From contig NZ_CP104143.1 of NCBI RefSeq assembly GCF_025200715.1, positions 186,001 through 250,000 of the forward strand: DNA of 64,000 nt. Reading direction: 5' to 3'. Below the pieces are notes generated by a model that saw only the letters and a list, made by a program, of their open reading frames with translations, made no database searches and had not been told where the DNA came from. The DNA is from Rhizobium sullae (GTDB taxonomy: Bacteria > Pseudomonadota > Alphaproteobacteria > Rhizobiales > Rhizobiaceae). The position numbers and the translations under genes are program-made. Shown here one piece after another: positions 17,701 to 25,641 of this stretch (positions are counted from its first letter, which is position 1; every line of letters starts with the position of its first letter).

Positions 17701-18178
17701 GATTGCCGCTGCCAATGCCGTAATCCGACGGATTGACGATTGCGGTCACGGTGCTGCTGATCGCCTTCAGCTGCAGTGCGATATAGGGAATTGTGCCGAC
17801 CAGCGAGATCAGCGCCACCGTCGTCGCGACCGTCGGATTCTTTCCGTAGCGGGCGGCGATGAAATCCGCGACGGAGGTAAGCTTTTCGGCCTTTGCAAGC
17901 TCGATGATCCGGCGCAGCACCGGCATGCCGAGCGTGAAGACGAGGATCGGGCCGATATAGATGCCGGCAAATTCCAGGCCGCGCTGAGAGGCAAGCCCGA
18001 CGCTGCCAAAATAGGTCCAGGACGTGCAGTAGATCGCAAGGCTGAGCGCATAGACGACCGGCCAGCCACCGTCTGGTATGCCCAGCTTCTGGCTTCTACG
18101 GTCGCCATAGCTTGCGACCGCAAACAGCAGCAGCAGGTAGGCGAAGGCAAAAGCGATGATGACCCAGCCTGGCAGCAT
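14675..18178 (-). CDS. Hybrid histidine kinase with sodium:solute symporter-like sensor domain
   Basis: A 1167-residue membrane sensor. Residues 1-about 480 are an SSF-type domain with about 13 membrane segments (as in CbrA), followed by a linker, a PAS domain (about 640-745) and a coiled coil (RVAERTAELTRVNREL). Next come HisKA with the phospho-His in AAAGHDILQPLN, HATPase (GLGLGLSIVDRIARV) and a C-terminal receiver (LIIADYHLGDGTG with the acceptor Asp). The kinase and receiver parts resemble the NahK/ErcS' type. GGAGGG lies just before the ATG at 18178, so I reject the upstream in-frame ATGs. CbrA-like proteins link nutrient uptake or sensing to carbon/nitrogen control. The output regulator is not encoded here. 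Confidence 0.92.
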   Translation of the reverse strand: MLPGWVIIAFAFAYLLLLFAVASYGDRRSQKLGIPDGGWPVVYALSLAIYCTSWTYFGSVGLASQRGLEFAGIYIGPILVFTLGMPVLRRIIELAKAEKLTSVADFIAARYGKNPTVATTVALISLVGTIPYIALQLKAISSTVTAIVNPSDYGIGSGNLYFLDLPLIATLVLACFAVMFGTRHTDATEHQDGLILAVSMESLVKLVAFLTAGICVVWFLFDGPADLWRKSVDNELVNATLDFRTPVSRWITLIVLSAFAIILLPRQFHVTVVENRSAKQLRLAGYLFPIYLVAINLFVLPVAIGGLLIFGGAGNADFYVLSLPIAGQMWLVSLITFIGGFSAATAMVIVDSVALSIMVSNDIIMPIFLRRKLAGRAGQRDNFAKSLLNIRRSAIFAVLLLGYAYYRSTDSTAGLASIGLLSFAAIAQIAPALFGGLIWRRANARGAILGLTSGFVVWFYLLFLPSLGGPDYSYVASAFLSFIFPGTALFASVNADPLVNATAMSLLINTGFFIIGSMTRNARPLERIQAGIFVKRQSRSQFATRGWKTRISVGDLKTAISRYLGEERMQRSLATYEQNSGRRLEDDQPADMALIHFTEQLLGSAIGSSSARLVLSLILQKTEDASADTAWLLDQASEALQYNQDMLQTALSQMDQGIAVFDSSNQLTIWNRRFRQLLDLPEDVGRVGFPLSEIVAILSQRGDIPAAQLSQTVRHFLTLDKPFSLVLGGGERIIEVRSNAMPDKGIVATFTDITQRVAADQALKQANETLEQRVAERTAELTRVNRELGEARAAADEANIGKTRFFAAAGHDILQPLNAARLYSSALVERIAQSENGPIVRNIDSALESVETILGAVLDISRLDTGAMRPRLTSVPLAGLLARIETDFAPVARAKKLKLVIMPTSLKVRSDPNLLRRLVQNLVSNAIKYTLTGKVLVGARRRGNQVVIQVMDSGIGIPPSKFRTVFKEFARLEEGAKTASGLGLGLSIVDRIARVLNHPVELHSTHGKGTDFRIVVPLDVSKVSETSPSHAPADRVPQPLKGLRILCIDNEAKILEGMRLLISGWGCEVEAIHSLAAASTFGTRQPAPDLIIADYHLGDGTGISAILNLRERFETDLPALLVTADRTPEVRVEAERHGIAIQHKPVRPAALRAFITQISGLKRAAAE

Positions 18179-18303
18179 TGACCCTCCGCCGGCGCACGAT
18201 CCGCCGGTTCTCCCAGAAGACATCAAGACTAAGGGAAATCGTCTGACTTGGAAATTGCGATGATCTAGGCATTAAGTCCAAGATGCGGGAAGACCCCGGC
18301 TGT

Positions 18304-18321
18304 TTCAATTTTGCAATTGAA
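18304..18321. promoter_or_regulatory. AT-rich dyad between the kinase and mscL
   Basis: Arms TTCAATT and AATTGAA around TTGC, a perfect 7-bp inverted repeat in the divergent region between the hybrid kinase and mscL. It could be an operator for either gene. The binding protein is unknown. Confidence 0.35.
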
Positions 18322-18393
18322 TAATCAATCAAGAGATGTAGCTAATAAAAACAACGGACTATCGTCAGGGTACATCAGAGGGAGACAGATCGG

Positions 18394-18828
18394 ATGCTCA
18401 ATGAGTTCAAGGCCTTTATCGCCCGAGGCAACGTCATGGACCTTGCCGTTGGCGTCATCATTGGCGGTGCTTTCGGCGGCATCGTCAAATCGCTGGTCGA
18501 CGATATCATCATGCCGATCGTCGGTGCCCTGTTCGGCGGGTTCGATTTTTCCAACTACTTCGTTGGACTTTCATCTGCGGTCAACGCGCCGACGCTTGCC
18601 GCCGCCCGTGCGCAGGGCGCCGTCTTCGCCTATGGCAATTTCATCACCGTGGTCATCAATTTCCTGATCCTTGCCTGGATCATCTTCCTGATGATCAAGG
18701 GCGTGAACATGCTGCGCAAACAAGTAGAGCGCAACGAGCAAAAGGCAGCGGAAGATGCACCGCCGCCGGCCGATGTCGCGCTCCTGACGGAAATCCGCGA
18801 TCTGCTGGCCAGGCGCCCGGCAGTTTGA
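18394..18828 (+). CDS. mscL: Large-conductance mechanosensitive channel MscL
   Basis: A 144-residue inner-membrane channel that opens under high membrane tension to release solutes on hypo-osmotic shock. The N-terminal amphipathic helix and TM1 are clear ([20 protein letters not shown]), including the glycine-rich pore stretch. TM2 is [19 protein letters not shown], and the charged C-terminal helix ends in [12 protein letters not shown]. The length fits the pentameric MscL family. GAGGGAGA lies upstream of the start. The gene stands alone and is divergent from the hybrid kinase. Confidence 0.97.
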   Translation: MLNEFKAFIARGNVMDLAVGVIIGGAFGGIVKSLVDDIIMPIVGALFGGFDFSNYFVGLSSAVNAPTLAAARAQGAVFAYGNFITVVINFLILAWIIFLMIKGVNMLRKQVERNEQKAAEDAPPPADVALLTEIRDLLARRPAV

Positions 18829-18837
18829 TCGGGCTCG

Positions 18838-18860
18838 GAGCTCTGTATTTAACAGGGCTC
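18838..18860 (+). terminator. Weak hairpin after mscL
   Basis: Arms GAGCTCTGT and ACAGGGCTC around ATTTA; all positions pair if one G-U is allowed. No T-run follows (ATTCATG), so termination may be inefficient and read into the aminotransferase leader. Confidence 0.4.
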
Positions 18861-18907
18861 ATTCATGACGAAAATCGATCCCGCATCACGCATTCTCATG
18901 GGATTCG

Positions 18908-18943
18908 TCTCCGGTTTTGCTTTATGAAGGCGAAAACCGGAGA
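18908..18943 (+). promoter_or_regulatory. Leader hairpin enclosing the Shine-Dalgarno of the aminotransferase gene
   Basis: TCTCCGGTTTT (18908-18918) pairs perfectly with AAAACCGGAGA (18933-18943). The right arm contains the GGAG at 18939-18942 that serves as ribosome site for the ATG at 18949. Folding would hide that site, giving a simple translational switch. It may instead serve as an mscL terminator, but it has no T-run. Confidence 0.55.
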
Positions 18944-18948
18944 TCTTC

Positions 18949-20115
18949 ATGTCGATTATGAATAGCCTCAGCCCGCGCGCCGTTTCGGCGCCAGAAAGCG
19001 GGATCGTCGAAGTCGTCAATTATGCCCGTGGCCGCGACGGCCTGCTGCCGCTCTGGGTCGGCGAGGGCGATCTTCCGACGCCGGACTTCATCAGCACGGC
19101 GGCAATGGATGCGTTGGCAGACGGCGAGACCTTCTACACGTGGCAGCGCGGCATTCCGGAGCTTCGTCAGGCGCTATCGGATTACTACGCCCGGCATTTC
19201 GGCGTCACGCTGCCGAGGGAGCATTTCTATGTGACCGGATCGGGCATGCAGGCGATCCAGATCGCTGTGCAGGCGCTGACCTCGCCGGGAGACGAGCTGG
19301 TCTATCTGACGCCCGCCTGGCCGAATATCGCCGCCGCACTTGAAATTGCCGGAGCCCGTTCGGTCGGCGTCCAGCTACAGTTCGAATGTGGCAAATGGGC
19401 GGTCGATCTCAACAGTATCGGTGAGGCGATCACGCCGAAAACAAGAGCGCTTTTCGTTAACACGCCATCCAACCCGACAGGCTGGACCGCGACAAGAAAA
19501 GACCTCGCGGACATCCTCGACCTCGCCCGCAAGCACGATCTCTGGATCATGGCGGACGAGATTTACGCCCGCTATTTCTATGCCGGCGGGCGGGCACCTT
19601 CTTTCCTCGACGTCATGGCGCCCGACGACAAGATCATGTTCGTCAATTCGTTCTCGAAGAACTGGTCGATGACCGGCTGGCGCGTCGGCTGGATCGTAGC
19701 GCCGCCGGAAACGGGGCAGGTGCTTGAAAACCTGATCCAGTATTCGACCTCGGGCGTTGCGCAATTCATGCAGAAGGGTGCGGTCGCAGCCCTGAACGAA
19801 GGCGACGGGTTCGTCGAGGCCAATGTCCGGAAAGCGGCACTTTCCCGCGACATTCTTTGTGATGCGCTAATGGCCACAAACCGCGTCGAGACGTTGAAGC
19901 CGGATGGTGCGCTTTACGCCTTCCTGAAGATCGACGGCGTCACCGACAGCCGCAAGGCGGCGTTGGATATCGTCGACAAAACAGGCGTTGGCCTGGCGCC
20001 CGGTACCGCCTTCGGCGCAGGCGGCGAACTCTTCCTGCGAGCCTGCTTCCTGCGCGATCCGCAGCAGGTCAACGCAGCAGCCGACAAGCTCTGCGATTAC
20101 ATTCTGAAGCTCTGA
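18949..20115 (+). CDS. PLP-dependent aminotransferase (class I/II)
   Basis: A 388-residue fold type I aminotransferase. Key elements are the NPSNPTG-type motif (NTPSNPTGW, near 168), the Asp binding the pyridine nitrogen in WIMADEIYARY, the Schiff-base lysine in VNSFSKNWSMTGWRVGW (about residue 229), and the C-terminal substrate Arg in LFLRACFLRD. It belongs to the aspartate/aromatic/DapL-like class, but substrate cannot be assigned. The start at 18949 has GGAG six bases upstream, locked in a hairpin. A strong terminator follows. Confidence 0.93.
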   Translation: MSIMNSLSPRAVSAPESGIVEVVNYARGRDGLLPLWVGEGDLPTPDFISTAAMDALADGETFYTWQRGIPELRQALSDYYARHFGVTLPREHFYVTGSGMQAIQIAVQALTSPGDELVYLTPAWPNIAAALEIAGARSVGVQLQFECGKWAVDLNSIGEAITPKTRALFVNTPSNPTGWTATRKDLADILDLARKHDLWIMADEIYARYFYAGGRAPSFLDVMAPDDKIMFVNSFSKNWSMTGWRVGWIVAPPETGQVLENLIQYSTSGVAQFMQKGAVAALNEGDGFVEANVRKAALSRDILCDALMATNRVETLKPDGALYAFLKIDGVTDSRKAALDIVDKTGVGLAPGTAFGAGGELFLRACFLRDPQQVNAAADKLCDYILKL

Positions 20116-20120
20116 CCACC

Positions 20121-20149
20121 AAGGCCCGGCCTCGCTGCCGGGCCTTTTT
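20121..20149 (+). terminator. Rho-independent terminator after the aminotransferase
   Basis: Arms AAGGCCCGGC and GCCGGGCCTT around CTCGCT, followed by TTT. It begins six bases after the TGA and is a strong, isolated terminator. Confidence 0.9.
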
Positions 20150-20318
20150 GATGCCCGAAACGATAGTTCGCTAAAATTGTAGCAAAGGTGGAAATCAGCC
20201 TCTAACCACAGCATCAAACTTACCGGTCCAAAGGTGCCAGAACGGGCACTCGATAAGAAAATCTGAAAGGAATAACCGCGTCAGATACCCCTGTCCGATA
20301 GAAAAAGGGGGCGGGGAC

Positions 20319-21353
20319 ATGGCAATTTTGGTGACGGGCGGCGCCGGCTACATCGGCAGCCACATGGTCTGGGCACTGCTCGATGCAGGCGAGAACGTCG
20401 TCGTCCTCGATCGCCTTTCCACCGGCTTTCGCTGGGCGATCGCGCCAGCGGCGCGCTTCTACCTAGGAGATGTCGCCGATGCCGAGGTTTTGAAGACGAT
20501 CTTCATCGAGAACGATATCGAGGCGATCATCCATTTCGCAGGTTCCGCGGTCGTTCCGGCCTCGGTTGCCGATCCGCTTTCCTATTACGACAACAATTCC
20601 GGCAAGACGCGTGCGCTGATGAGCGCGGCGATCGCTGCCGGGGTGCGCCACTTCGTCTTCTCATCGACGGCGGCGGTCTACGGTCCGCAGAAGGGTTCAG
20701 AGCCGGTGAAGGAAACCGCGCCGCTCAATCCGGAAAACCCCTATGGCCAATCGAAGTTGATGACCGAATTCATGCTGCGCGATGCTGCTGCGGCCTATGA
20801 TTTCGACTATGTGGCGCTGCGCTATTTCAACGTCGCGGGTGCCGATCCGCACGGGCGAGCCGGACAATCCACCAGCGGTGCGACGCATCTCATCAAGGTC
20901 GCCTGCGAGGCCGCACTCGGCAGGCGAGACAGCGTGCATGTCTACGGCATCGACTACCCGACGCATGACGGCACCGGCGTGCGCGACTATATCCATGTCA
21001 CCGATCTCGCTCAGGCTCACCTCAAGGCGCTGCAGCACCTGCGCAGGGGTAAAGGATCGCTGGTGGCAAATTGCGGCTATGGTTCGGGCTATTCGGTGCT
21101 GGATGTGCTGAACATGGTGACGCGCCTGCATGGTCACGCGTTCAAGATCCATATGGCGCCCCGCCGTCCAGGCGATGCCGCAAGCGTCGTCGCCGACGCT
21201 AGCTTGGCGCATCGCATGCTGGAGTGGACGCCAAAATACGACTCACTGGAGACGATCGTCCGTAGCGCGCTGGATTGGGAACTGGAATTGATCACGCGTC
21301 GGGTCGAGGATCTGCACGAAATGCGCCGCGCGCTTGCCGCCGCATCCTTCTGA
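20319..21353 (+). CDS. UDP-glucose 4-epimerase (GalE/ExoB-type)
   Basis: A 344-residue extended short-chain dehydrogenase. The NAD-binding motif is GGAGYIGSHMV at residues 7-17. The catalytic SSTAAVYG supplies Ser/Thr, and the YxxxK is NPYGQSKLM near 147. RYFNVAGADP and the GTGVRDYIHVTDLA segment are characteristic of GalE. It interconverts UDP-glucose and UDP-galactose, which rhizobia need for galactose-containing surface polysaccharides (ExoB role) and galactose use. GGGGGCGGGG lies just upstream of the start. It is a single gene after a terminator, with its own promoter region of about 170 bases. Confidence 0.95.
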   Translation: MAILVTGGAGYIGSHMVWALLDAGENVVVLDRLSTGFRWAIAPAARFYLGDVADAEVLKTIFIENDIEAIIHFAGSAVVPASVADPLSYYDNNSGKTRALMSAAIAAGVRHFVFSSTAAVYGPQKGSEPVKETAPLNPENPYGQSKLMTEFMLRDAAAAYDFDYVALRYFNVAGADPHGRAGQSTSGATHLIKVACEAALGRRDSVHVYGIDYPTHDGTGVRDYIHVTDLAQAHLKALQHLRRGKGSLVANCGYGSGYSVLDVLNMVTRLHGHAFKIHMAPRRPGDAASVVADASLAHRMLEWTPKYDSLETIVRSALDWELELITRRVEDLHEMRRALAAASF

Positions 21354-21439
21354 CAGGTCTTTGTTGACGCAAAGTCCACTGGAATGAAGCGGCCCGCCTG
21401 TTTATTGATAGGAGGGTTAATCGAGGGCGGACCGCGGAC

Positions 21440-22501
21440 ATGCAGAACAATCACGAGCGCGAAGTCATTATCGAACGGCGCGGCACGGCGGGCATCATCC
21501 GGCTCAACCGGCCGCGAGCTCTGAACAGCCTGACACTCGACATGGTGCGCATGATCGAGACCGCACTTGACGAGTTCGCGGAGGACGACGGCATCACAAG
21601 TGTGGCGGTGACCGGCGAGGGTGATCGCGGCTTCTGCGCCGGTGGGGATATTCGCGTGCTGCATGAAAGCGGGCGTTCGAATACCGACGTCGCCGAGACG
21701 TTCTGGCGCGAGGAGTTCACACTCAATCACCGCATCGCAAACTACGCCAAACCCTATATCGCACTGATGGACGGCATCACCATGGGCGGCGGCGTCGGCC
21801 TTTCCGCACACGGGCGGCACCGCATCGTGACAGAGCGGACGAGGCTTGCGATGCCGGAGACCGGCATCGGCTATTTCCCGGACGTCGGAGCGACCTGGCT
21901 GCTGCCGCGCATGCCCGGCGAAACGGGAACCTGGGCAGGATTGACCGGGCAGGAGCTGAATGCGGCCGACGCCATCTATGCCGGCCTTGCCGATTTTGAG
22001 ATCCCGTCGTCGCGGCTGCCAGATGTCATCGATGCGTTGGCGCGGATGCCGGCCGGCTCGTCGCCGGTAGCTTGCGATGCGCTGCTGAAACATCTTTCCG
22101 GCAAGCCGGGCGAAAGCCGCTTGCAGGCCATTCGTCCGTCGATCGACCATGCCTTCTGTTTCGATCGCGTCGAAGAGATTCTGGAAGCGCTTGCCGCTGA
22201 CGAAGGCGAATTCGCCGCCAAGACACGGAAGACCCTGCAGACGCGTTCGCCAACGAGCCTAAAACTGACCCTGCGTCTGCTGAGGGAGGGGCGGCGAAGC
22301 GCAAGCCTCGCCGAATGCCTGAACCGCGAGCTAGGTGCTGGCCTGCAAACATTGAAGTCCGCGGATTTTTATGAAGGCGTGCGGGCGGCGGTGATCGACA
22401 AGGATCGAAATCCAAAATGGTTGCCCGCGACCATCGAGGCGGTGAATGAAGAGGTGATCGCGCCGTTCCTCAAACCGCCCAGTAGCCCTCTTGCCCTCTA
22501 G
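21440..22501 (+). CDS. Enoyl-CoA hydratase/isomerase family protein, 3-hydroxyisobutyryl-CoA hydrolase type
   Basis: A 353-residue crotonase-fold protein. The oxyanion segments are FCAGGDIRVL and MDGITMGGGVGLSAHGRHRI, and the acidic segment is AMPETGIGYFPDVGATWLLPRMPG. The GGGVGLS...RIVTE pattern, Glu in PETGIG, Asp in FPDVG and a C-terminal extension (ECLNRELG..) mark the HIBYL-CoA hydrolase group of valine catabolism rather than simple hydratases of about 260 residues. No strong ribosome site is seen upstream. Its stop codon shares the palindrome CTAG with the convergent helicase gene. Confidence 0.88.
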   Translation: MQNNHEREVIIERRGTAGIIRLNRPRALNSLTLDMVRMIETALDEFAEDDGITSVAVTGEGDRGFCAGGDIRVLHESGRSNTDVAETFWREEFTLNHRIANYAKPYIALMDGITMGGGVGLSAHGRHRIVTERTRLAMPETGIGYFPDVGATWLLPRMPGETGTWAGLTGQELNAADAIYAGLADFEIPSSRLPDVIDALARMPAGSSPVACDALLKHLSGKPGESRLQAIRPSIDHAFCFDRVEEILEALAADEGEFAAKTRKTLQTRSPTSLKLTLRLLREGRRSASLAECLNRELGAGLQTLKSADFYEGVRAAVIDKDRNPKWLPATIEAVNEEVIAPFLKPPSSPLAL

Positions 22502-24558
22502 CGCCACATGCCGCGCATGCGAGCGCCGACATCAATTCGAATCTGGCGCGCCTGCTGCGCCGAAGCGTTCTCGCTTTTGCCCTGCGGCCAGCCGCAGACT
22601 TCAAAAAACTGCAGCAGCGTCGCCGGGATGAAGCGGGTGCGCGAGGCATAGACGTGCCGGTCGCCCTGCGCGTTTTGCCCATGCGTGAAGAAACGCTGCG
22701 GGACGACGAGATCGAGATTGTCCCTGGCGCGCGTCATCGCGACATAGAGCAGGCGCCGCTCCTCCTCTATTTCCGCGCTGGTGCCGACGCCGAGGTCCGA
22801 CGGAATGCAGCCGTCGACGACGTTCAGCATGAAGACCTTGGTCCACTCCTGGCCCTTGGCGGAATGGATGGTCGAAAGGATCAGATAGTCCTCGTCAAGC
22901 AGCGGCACGCCGGCCTGGTCGCTGGTCGCGTCAGGAGGATCGAGCGTCAGTTCGGTCAGGAAGCGCTCGCGCGAGGGATAGCCGCCGGCGATCTGCTCGA
23001 GTTGCAGGAGATCGGCCTGACGCGTTGCGGCGTCCTCGTGCAGCCGCTCGAGATGCGGCTGATACCATTCCCGGACCAGGCCGATTTCGGCGGGCCAGCC
23101 GGCTTTCCCGGTCTTCAGCTCCTGCATGACCGAAACGAACGAGGCCCAATCCTCGCCGGCGCGCGGCGGAGCGGACATGGCTGCGAGCGCCTGCAATGGG
23201 TTCGGGTCCTCCGCCATCTGGTCGAGCGCCCGCTGGGCCGTCGAAGGCCCGACGCCCGGCAGGATCTGCATCAGCCGAAAGCCGGCAACCCGGTCGCGCG
23301 GATTGAGAGCAAAGCGGAGCGCGGCCAGCATATCCTTGACATGCGCGCTATCGAGGAATTTCAGGCCGCCGAATTTCACGAAGGGAATGTTGCGGCGCGT
23401 GAGCTCGATTTCCAGCGCGCCGCTATGGTGCGAGGCGCGGAAGAGCACGGCCTGGCTTTTCAGCCGCGTGCCCTCTTCGCGGTTCTCCAACACCTTGTCG
23501 GCGACATATCGGGCCTGGTCGGCCTCGTCGCGCACGGTGACGAGGCGCGGGCGTTCGCCGGATTGCCGCTCCGTCCAGAGGTTCTTCGTGAAACGTTCCG
23601 AGGCGAGATCGATAACGGCATTGGCCGCGGCGAGAATAGGTTGCGTCGACCGGTAATTCCGGTCGAGCGTCACGATGCTGGCTGCCGGGGTGAACAAGGC
23701 CGGGAAATCGAGGATGTTGCGGACTGTGGCGGCGCGGAAGGAATAGATCGACTGCGCATCGTCGCCGACGACGGTCAGCCCCTGTCCCTCAGGCTTCAAA
23801 GCAAGCAGAATCGAGGCCTGCAGCCGGTTCGTATCCTGATATTCGTCGACGAGCACATGATCGAAGCGGCCGCCGATATCCTCGGCGATCATTGGTTCGG
23901 CAACCATTTGCGACCAGTAGAGCAGCAAGTCGTCGTAATCGAGGACGTTCTGGTTCTGTTTGGCCCCGACATAGGCGGCGAAAAGTTCGCGGAGCTGTTT
24001 TTCCCATGCAGCGCACCAGGGGAAGGCGTCACGCAGGATCAGAGGCAATTCCGTTTCCGAATTCACGGCCCGGGAATAGATCGCAAGACAGGTCCCCTTG
24101 GTCGGGAAGCGGCTTTCCATCTTCGAGAAGCCGAGCTCGTGACGAACGAGGTTCATCAGGTCCGCGCTGTCTTCGCGGTCGTGGATGGTGAAGGCGGGGT
24201 CGACGCCGATCTGCTCGGCATAGTCGCGAAGCAGCCGCGCGCCGATCCCGTGAAAGGTGCCGCTCCAGGCCAGCGCATCGGCCATGATGCCGGAATTGCT
24301 GCCGAGAACCTGGGTGCAGATGCGCTCGACGCGGCGCGCCATCTCGCCGGCCGCCCGGCGGGAGAAAGTCATAAGCAGGATGCGGCGCGGGTCGGCGCCC
24401 TTGACGATCAGATGCGCGACGCGGTGCGCCAGCGTGTTGGTCTTGCCGGACCCCGCGCCGGCGATGACGAGCAGCGGGCCGGCGACATGGCTGCCGCTGG
24501 CAAGCGTGCCGTGTTCGACCGCCATGCGTTGCTGTGGATTGAGCTTTTCGAGATACAT
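22498..24558 (-). CDS. UvrD/Rep-type superfamily 1 DNA helicase
   Basis: A 686-residue 3'-5' helicase. Visible motifs are Q motif LNPQQRMAVEHG, Walker A AGAGSGKTNTLAHRV (about residues 33-47), MTFSRRAAGEM (Ia), LVDEYQDTN (II), VVGDDAQSIYSFRAA (III), LDRNYRSTQPIL (IV), LSTIHSAKGQEW (V) and VAMTRARDNL (VI). It resembles the UvrD/PcrA-like helicases common in alphaproteobacteria and shorter than E. coli UvrD (720). Roles in repair or clearing replication blocks are likely. Its stop overlaps that of the convergent hydrolase gene by four bases. Confidence 0.94.
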   Translation of the reverse strand: MYLEKLNPQQRMAVEHGTLASGSHVAGPLLVIAGAGSGKTNTLAHRVAHLIVKGADPRRILLMTFSRRAAGEMARRVERICTQVLGSNSGIMADALAWSGTFHGIGARLLRDYAEQIGVDPAFTIHDREDSADLMNLVRHELGFSKMESRFPTKGTCLAIYSRAVNSETELPLILRDAFPWCAAWEKQLRELFAAYVGAKQNQNVLDYDDLLLYWSQMVAEPMIAEDIGGRFDHVLVDEYQDTNRLQASILLALKPEGQGLTVVGDDAQSIYSFRAATVRNILDFPALFTPAASIVTLDRNYRSTQPILAAANAVIDLASERFTKNLWTERQSGERPRLVTVRDEADQARYVADKVLENREEGTRLKSQAVLFRASHHSGALEIELTRRNIPFVKFGGLKFLDSAHVKDMLAALRFALNPRDRVAGFRLMQILPGVGPSTAQRALDQMAEDPNPLQALAAMSAPPRAGEDWASFVSVMQELKTGKAGWPAEIGLVREWYQPHLERLHEDAATRQADLLQLEQIAGGYPSRERFLTELTLDPPDATSDQAGVPLLDEDYLILSTIHSAKGQEWTKVFMLNVVDGCIPSDLGVGTSAEIEEERRLLYVAMTRARDNLDLVVPQRFFTHGQNAQGDRHVYASRTRFIPATLLQFFEVCGWPQGKSENASAQQARQIRIDVGARMRGMWR

Positions 24559-24650
24559 CCAGCCGTCCGTTGGTGTCCGCGCGCCGTTACGGCACGGACA
24601 GATTAGGTGTTCCTTGAATGTTCTCGATAATGATTCCTGTCAAGCGCGCT

Positions 24651-24911
24651 TCAGTGGATTGACATGACTTGCTGCCGCATGAGCTTGAGACTGCGATCCG
24701 GCTGAAGGATATATGTTTCCTCGACCCGGTTGCCGCTTGAATCGTTGAAATTGTTGTAGACGGCGCTGCCGATGGGCGATTTGGCCAGTTTCGTTCGCGG
24801 CTGCCCGCCATACGTCAGGCTGCCAGGAATGGGCGTGGGCTCCGATGTGCCGGAGGACGTGCAAGCGCAGAGCAGAACCGCCGCGAGAAAAGCAGAAATG
24901 ATCACTTTCAT
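24651..24911 (-). CDS. Small lipoprotein, 86 aa
   Basis: Starts MKVIISAFLAAVLLCACTSSG: a signal peptide with a lipobox-like LCAC, so Cys17 is the probable lipidated residue (Cys15 is less likely). The mature part contains GGQPRTKLAKSPIGSAVYNN and a C-terminal ETYILQPDRSLKLMRQ. GAGGGTGG precedes the ATG at 24911. It lies alone between the helicase and a BON-domain gene. An envelope location is likely; function is unknown. Confidence 0.72.
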   Translation of the reverse strand: MKVIISAFLAAVLLCACTSSGTSEPTPIPGSLTYGGQPRTKLAKSPIGSAVYNNFNDSSGNRVEETYILQPDRSLKLMRQQVMSIH

Positions 24912-25056
24912 TGAACCACCCTCGGCTACCGATCCATCGCATATGGGCAACCTGCCAGTGCACGCCAAGGGCAGTTCCGAGATTATGCTTGTTTCCCAAT
25001 GAGCTACCCCGGGCACGCAACGAAAAGCCGGGTTGGAGCGTTAACGGCATGATCCT

Positions 25057-25338
25057 GTGGTGGAGGCAGCGGCCGTGGTACTTCGGCTCGAAACCTGGAA
25101 GGAATATGAGAGTTGCTGCAATGAGGGGCATAGCAGTTCAGCCACGAAAGCGTCGGTGGAAAGCGCCCTCCGCGCCGCCTACGACTTGGACGCCGGCGAA
25201 ATCACGGTTGCGGTTCTCGGCCGCTATGTCGTTCTGGAAGGCTTCGTCCGTCGGAAAGGCGACGAGGATCGCGCTGCGGAGATTGCAGAGGACATCGTAG
25301 GCAAAGGCTATGTCAAAAGCCGGCTGCTGCGGCGGTGA
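25057..25338 (+). CDS. BON domain protein, about 93 aa
   Basis: The C-terminal two thirds fit one BON domain: SVESALRAAYDLDAGEITVAV, then YVVLEGFVRRKGDEDRAAEI and a final KGYVKSRLLRR. BON domains bind phospholipid or act in osmotic and envelope stress proteins such as OsmY. There is no signal peptide, so the protein may be cytoplasmic like other short rhizobial BON proteins. The start is uncertain: GTG at 25057 or the GTG at 25060 or 25072 are all in frame and none has a clear ribosome site. The neighbours include candidate general-stress genes. Confidence 0.65.
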   Translation: MVEAAAVVLRLETWKEYESCCNEGHSSSATKASVESALRAAYDLDAGEITVAVLGRYVVLEGFVRRKGDEDRAAEIAEDIVGKGYVKSRLLRR

Positions 25339-25341
25339 CAG

Positions 25342-25479
25342 TCAGTTCGGTTCCGGCTGCTGGATGGTCGCCGCCGGCGTGTCGTCTTTTCCCGCGCCCT
25401 TGTCGAAAGGTTTGATCACCAGGATACTGAGAATCGACGCGACCATCGCTGCAATAATGACAAGCATCAGTGTTCTCAT
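25342..25479 (-). CDS. Small membrane-anchored protein, 45 aa
   Basis: A 45-codon frame starting MRTLMLVIIAAMVASILSIL and ending with an acidic/proline tail (DDTPAATIQQPEPN). One N-terminal membrane segment and a short soluble tail are clear. There is no good Shine-Dalgarno sequence. However, a GGAAC-N16-AGTT candidate EcfG-type promoter lies 46 bases upstream in the right orientation, which supports it as a gene. It lies tail to tail with the BON gene, three bases between stops. Function is unknown. Confidence 0.5.
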   Translation of the reverse strand: MRTLMLVIIAAMVASILSILVIKPFDKGAGKDDTPAATIQQPEPN

Positions 25480-25524
25480 AGCAATGTCTACTTTGAATGA
25501 CGTGATTCCGGACTAATTTAATTA

Positions 25525-25549
25525 AACTTTCTCTAGCGGGAAAAGTTCC
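25525..25549 (-). promoter_or_regulatory. Candidate EcfG/RpoE2-type promoter for the 45-aa gene
   Basis: On the minus strand: GGAAC, 16 bases, AGTT. This fits the alphaproteobacterial general stress sigma factor pattern (GGAAC followed 18-19 bases later by TT). It is divergent from a second such site at 25584. Confidence 0.45.
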
Positions 25550-25583
25550 GAAAGATTCTTACGAAAATGCGCAAGAAAAAACT

Positions 25584-25609
25584 GGAACAAAAACTGCATC
25601 TCATGTGTT
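25584..25609 (+). promoter_or_regulatory. Candidate EcfG/RpoE2-type promoter for the 86-aa exported protein
   Basis: GGAAC, 17 bases, TGTT, ending 32 bases before the ATG at 25642. The -35 element is exact and the TT spacing of 19 fits the consensus; the base before GTT is T instead of C. Confidence 0.5.
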
Positions 25610-25641
25610 TGAGCGTCTGAATTTCAACGCTGGAGACTGTT

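Noticed and set aside
24572-24597. GGAAC-N17-CGTA upstream of the helicase gene as a stress promoter
   Set aside because: The -10 part reads CGTA instead of CGTT, so the match fails at the TT that defines the consensus; a similar near miss occurs near 29190 with no gene downstream.
22654-24606. 650-codon plus-strand frame opposite the helicase gene
   Set aside because: All seven helicase motifs are on the minus strand; the opposite frame has no recognisable domain.
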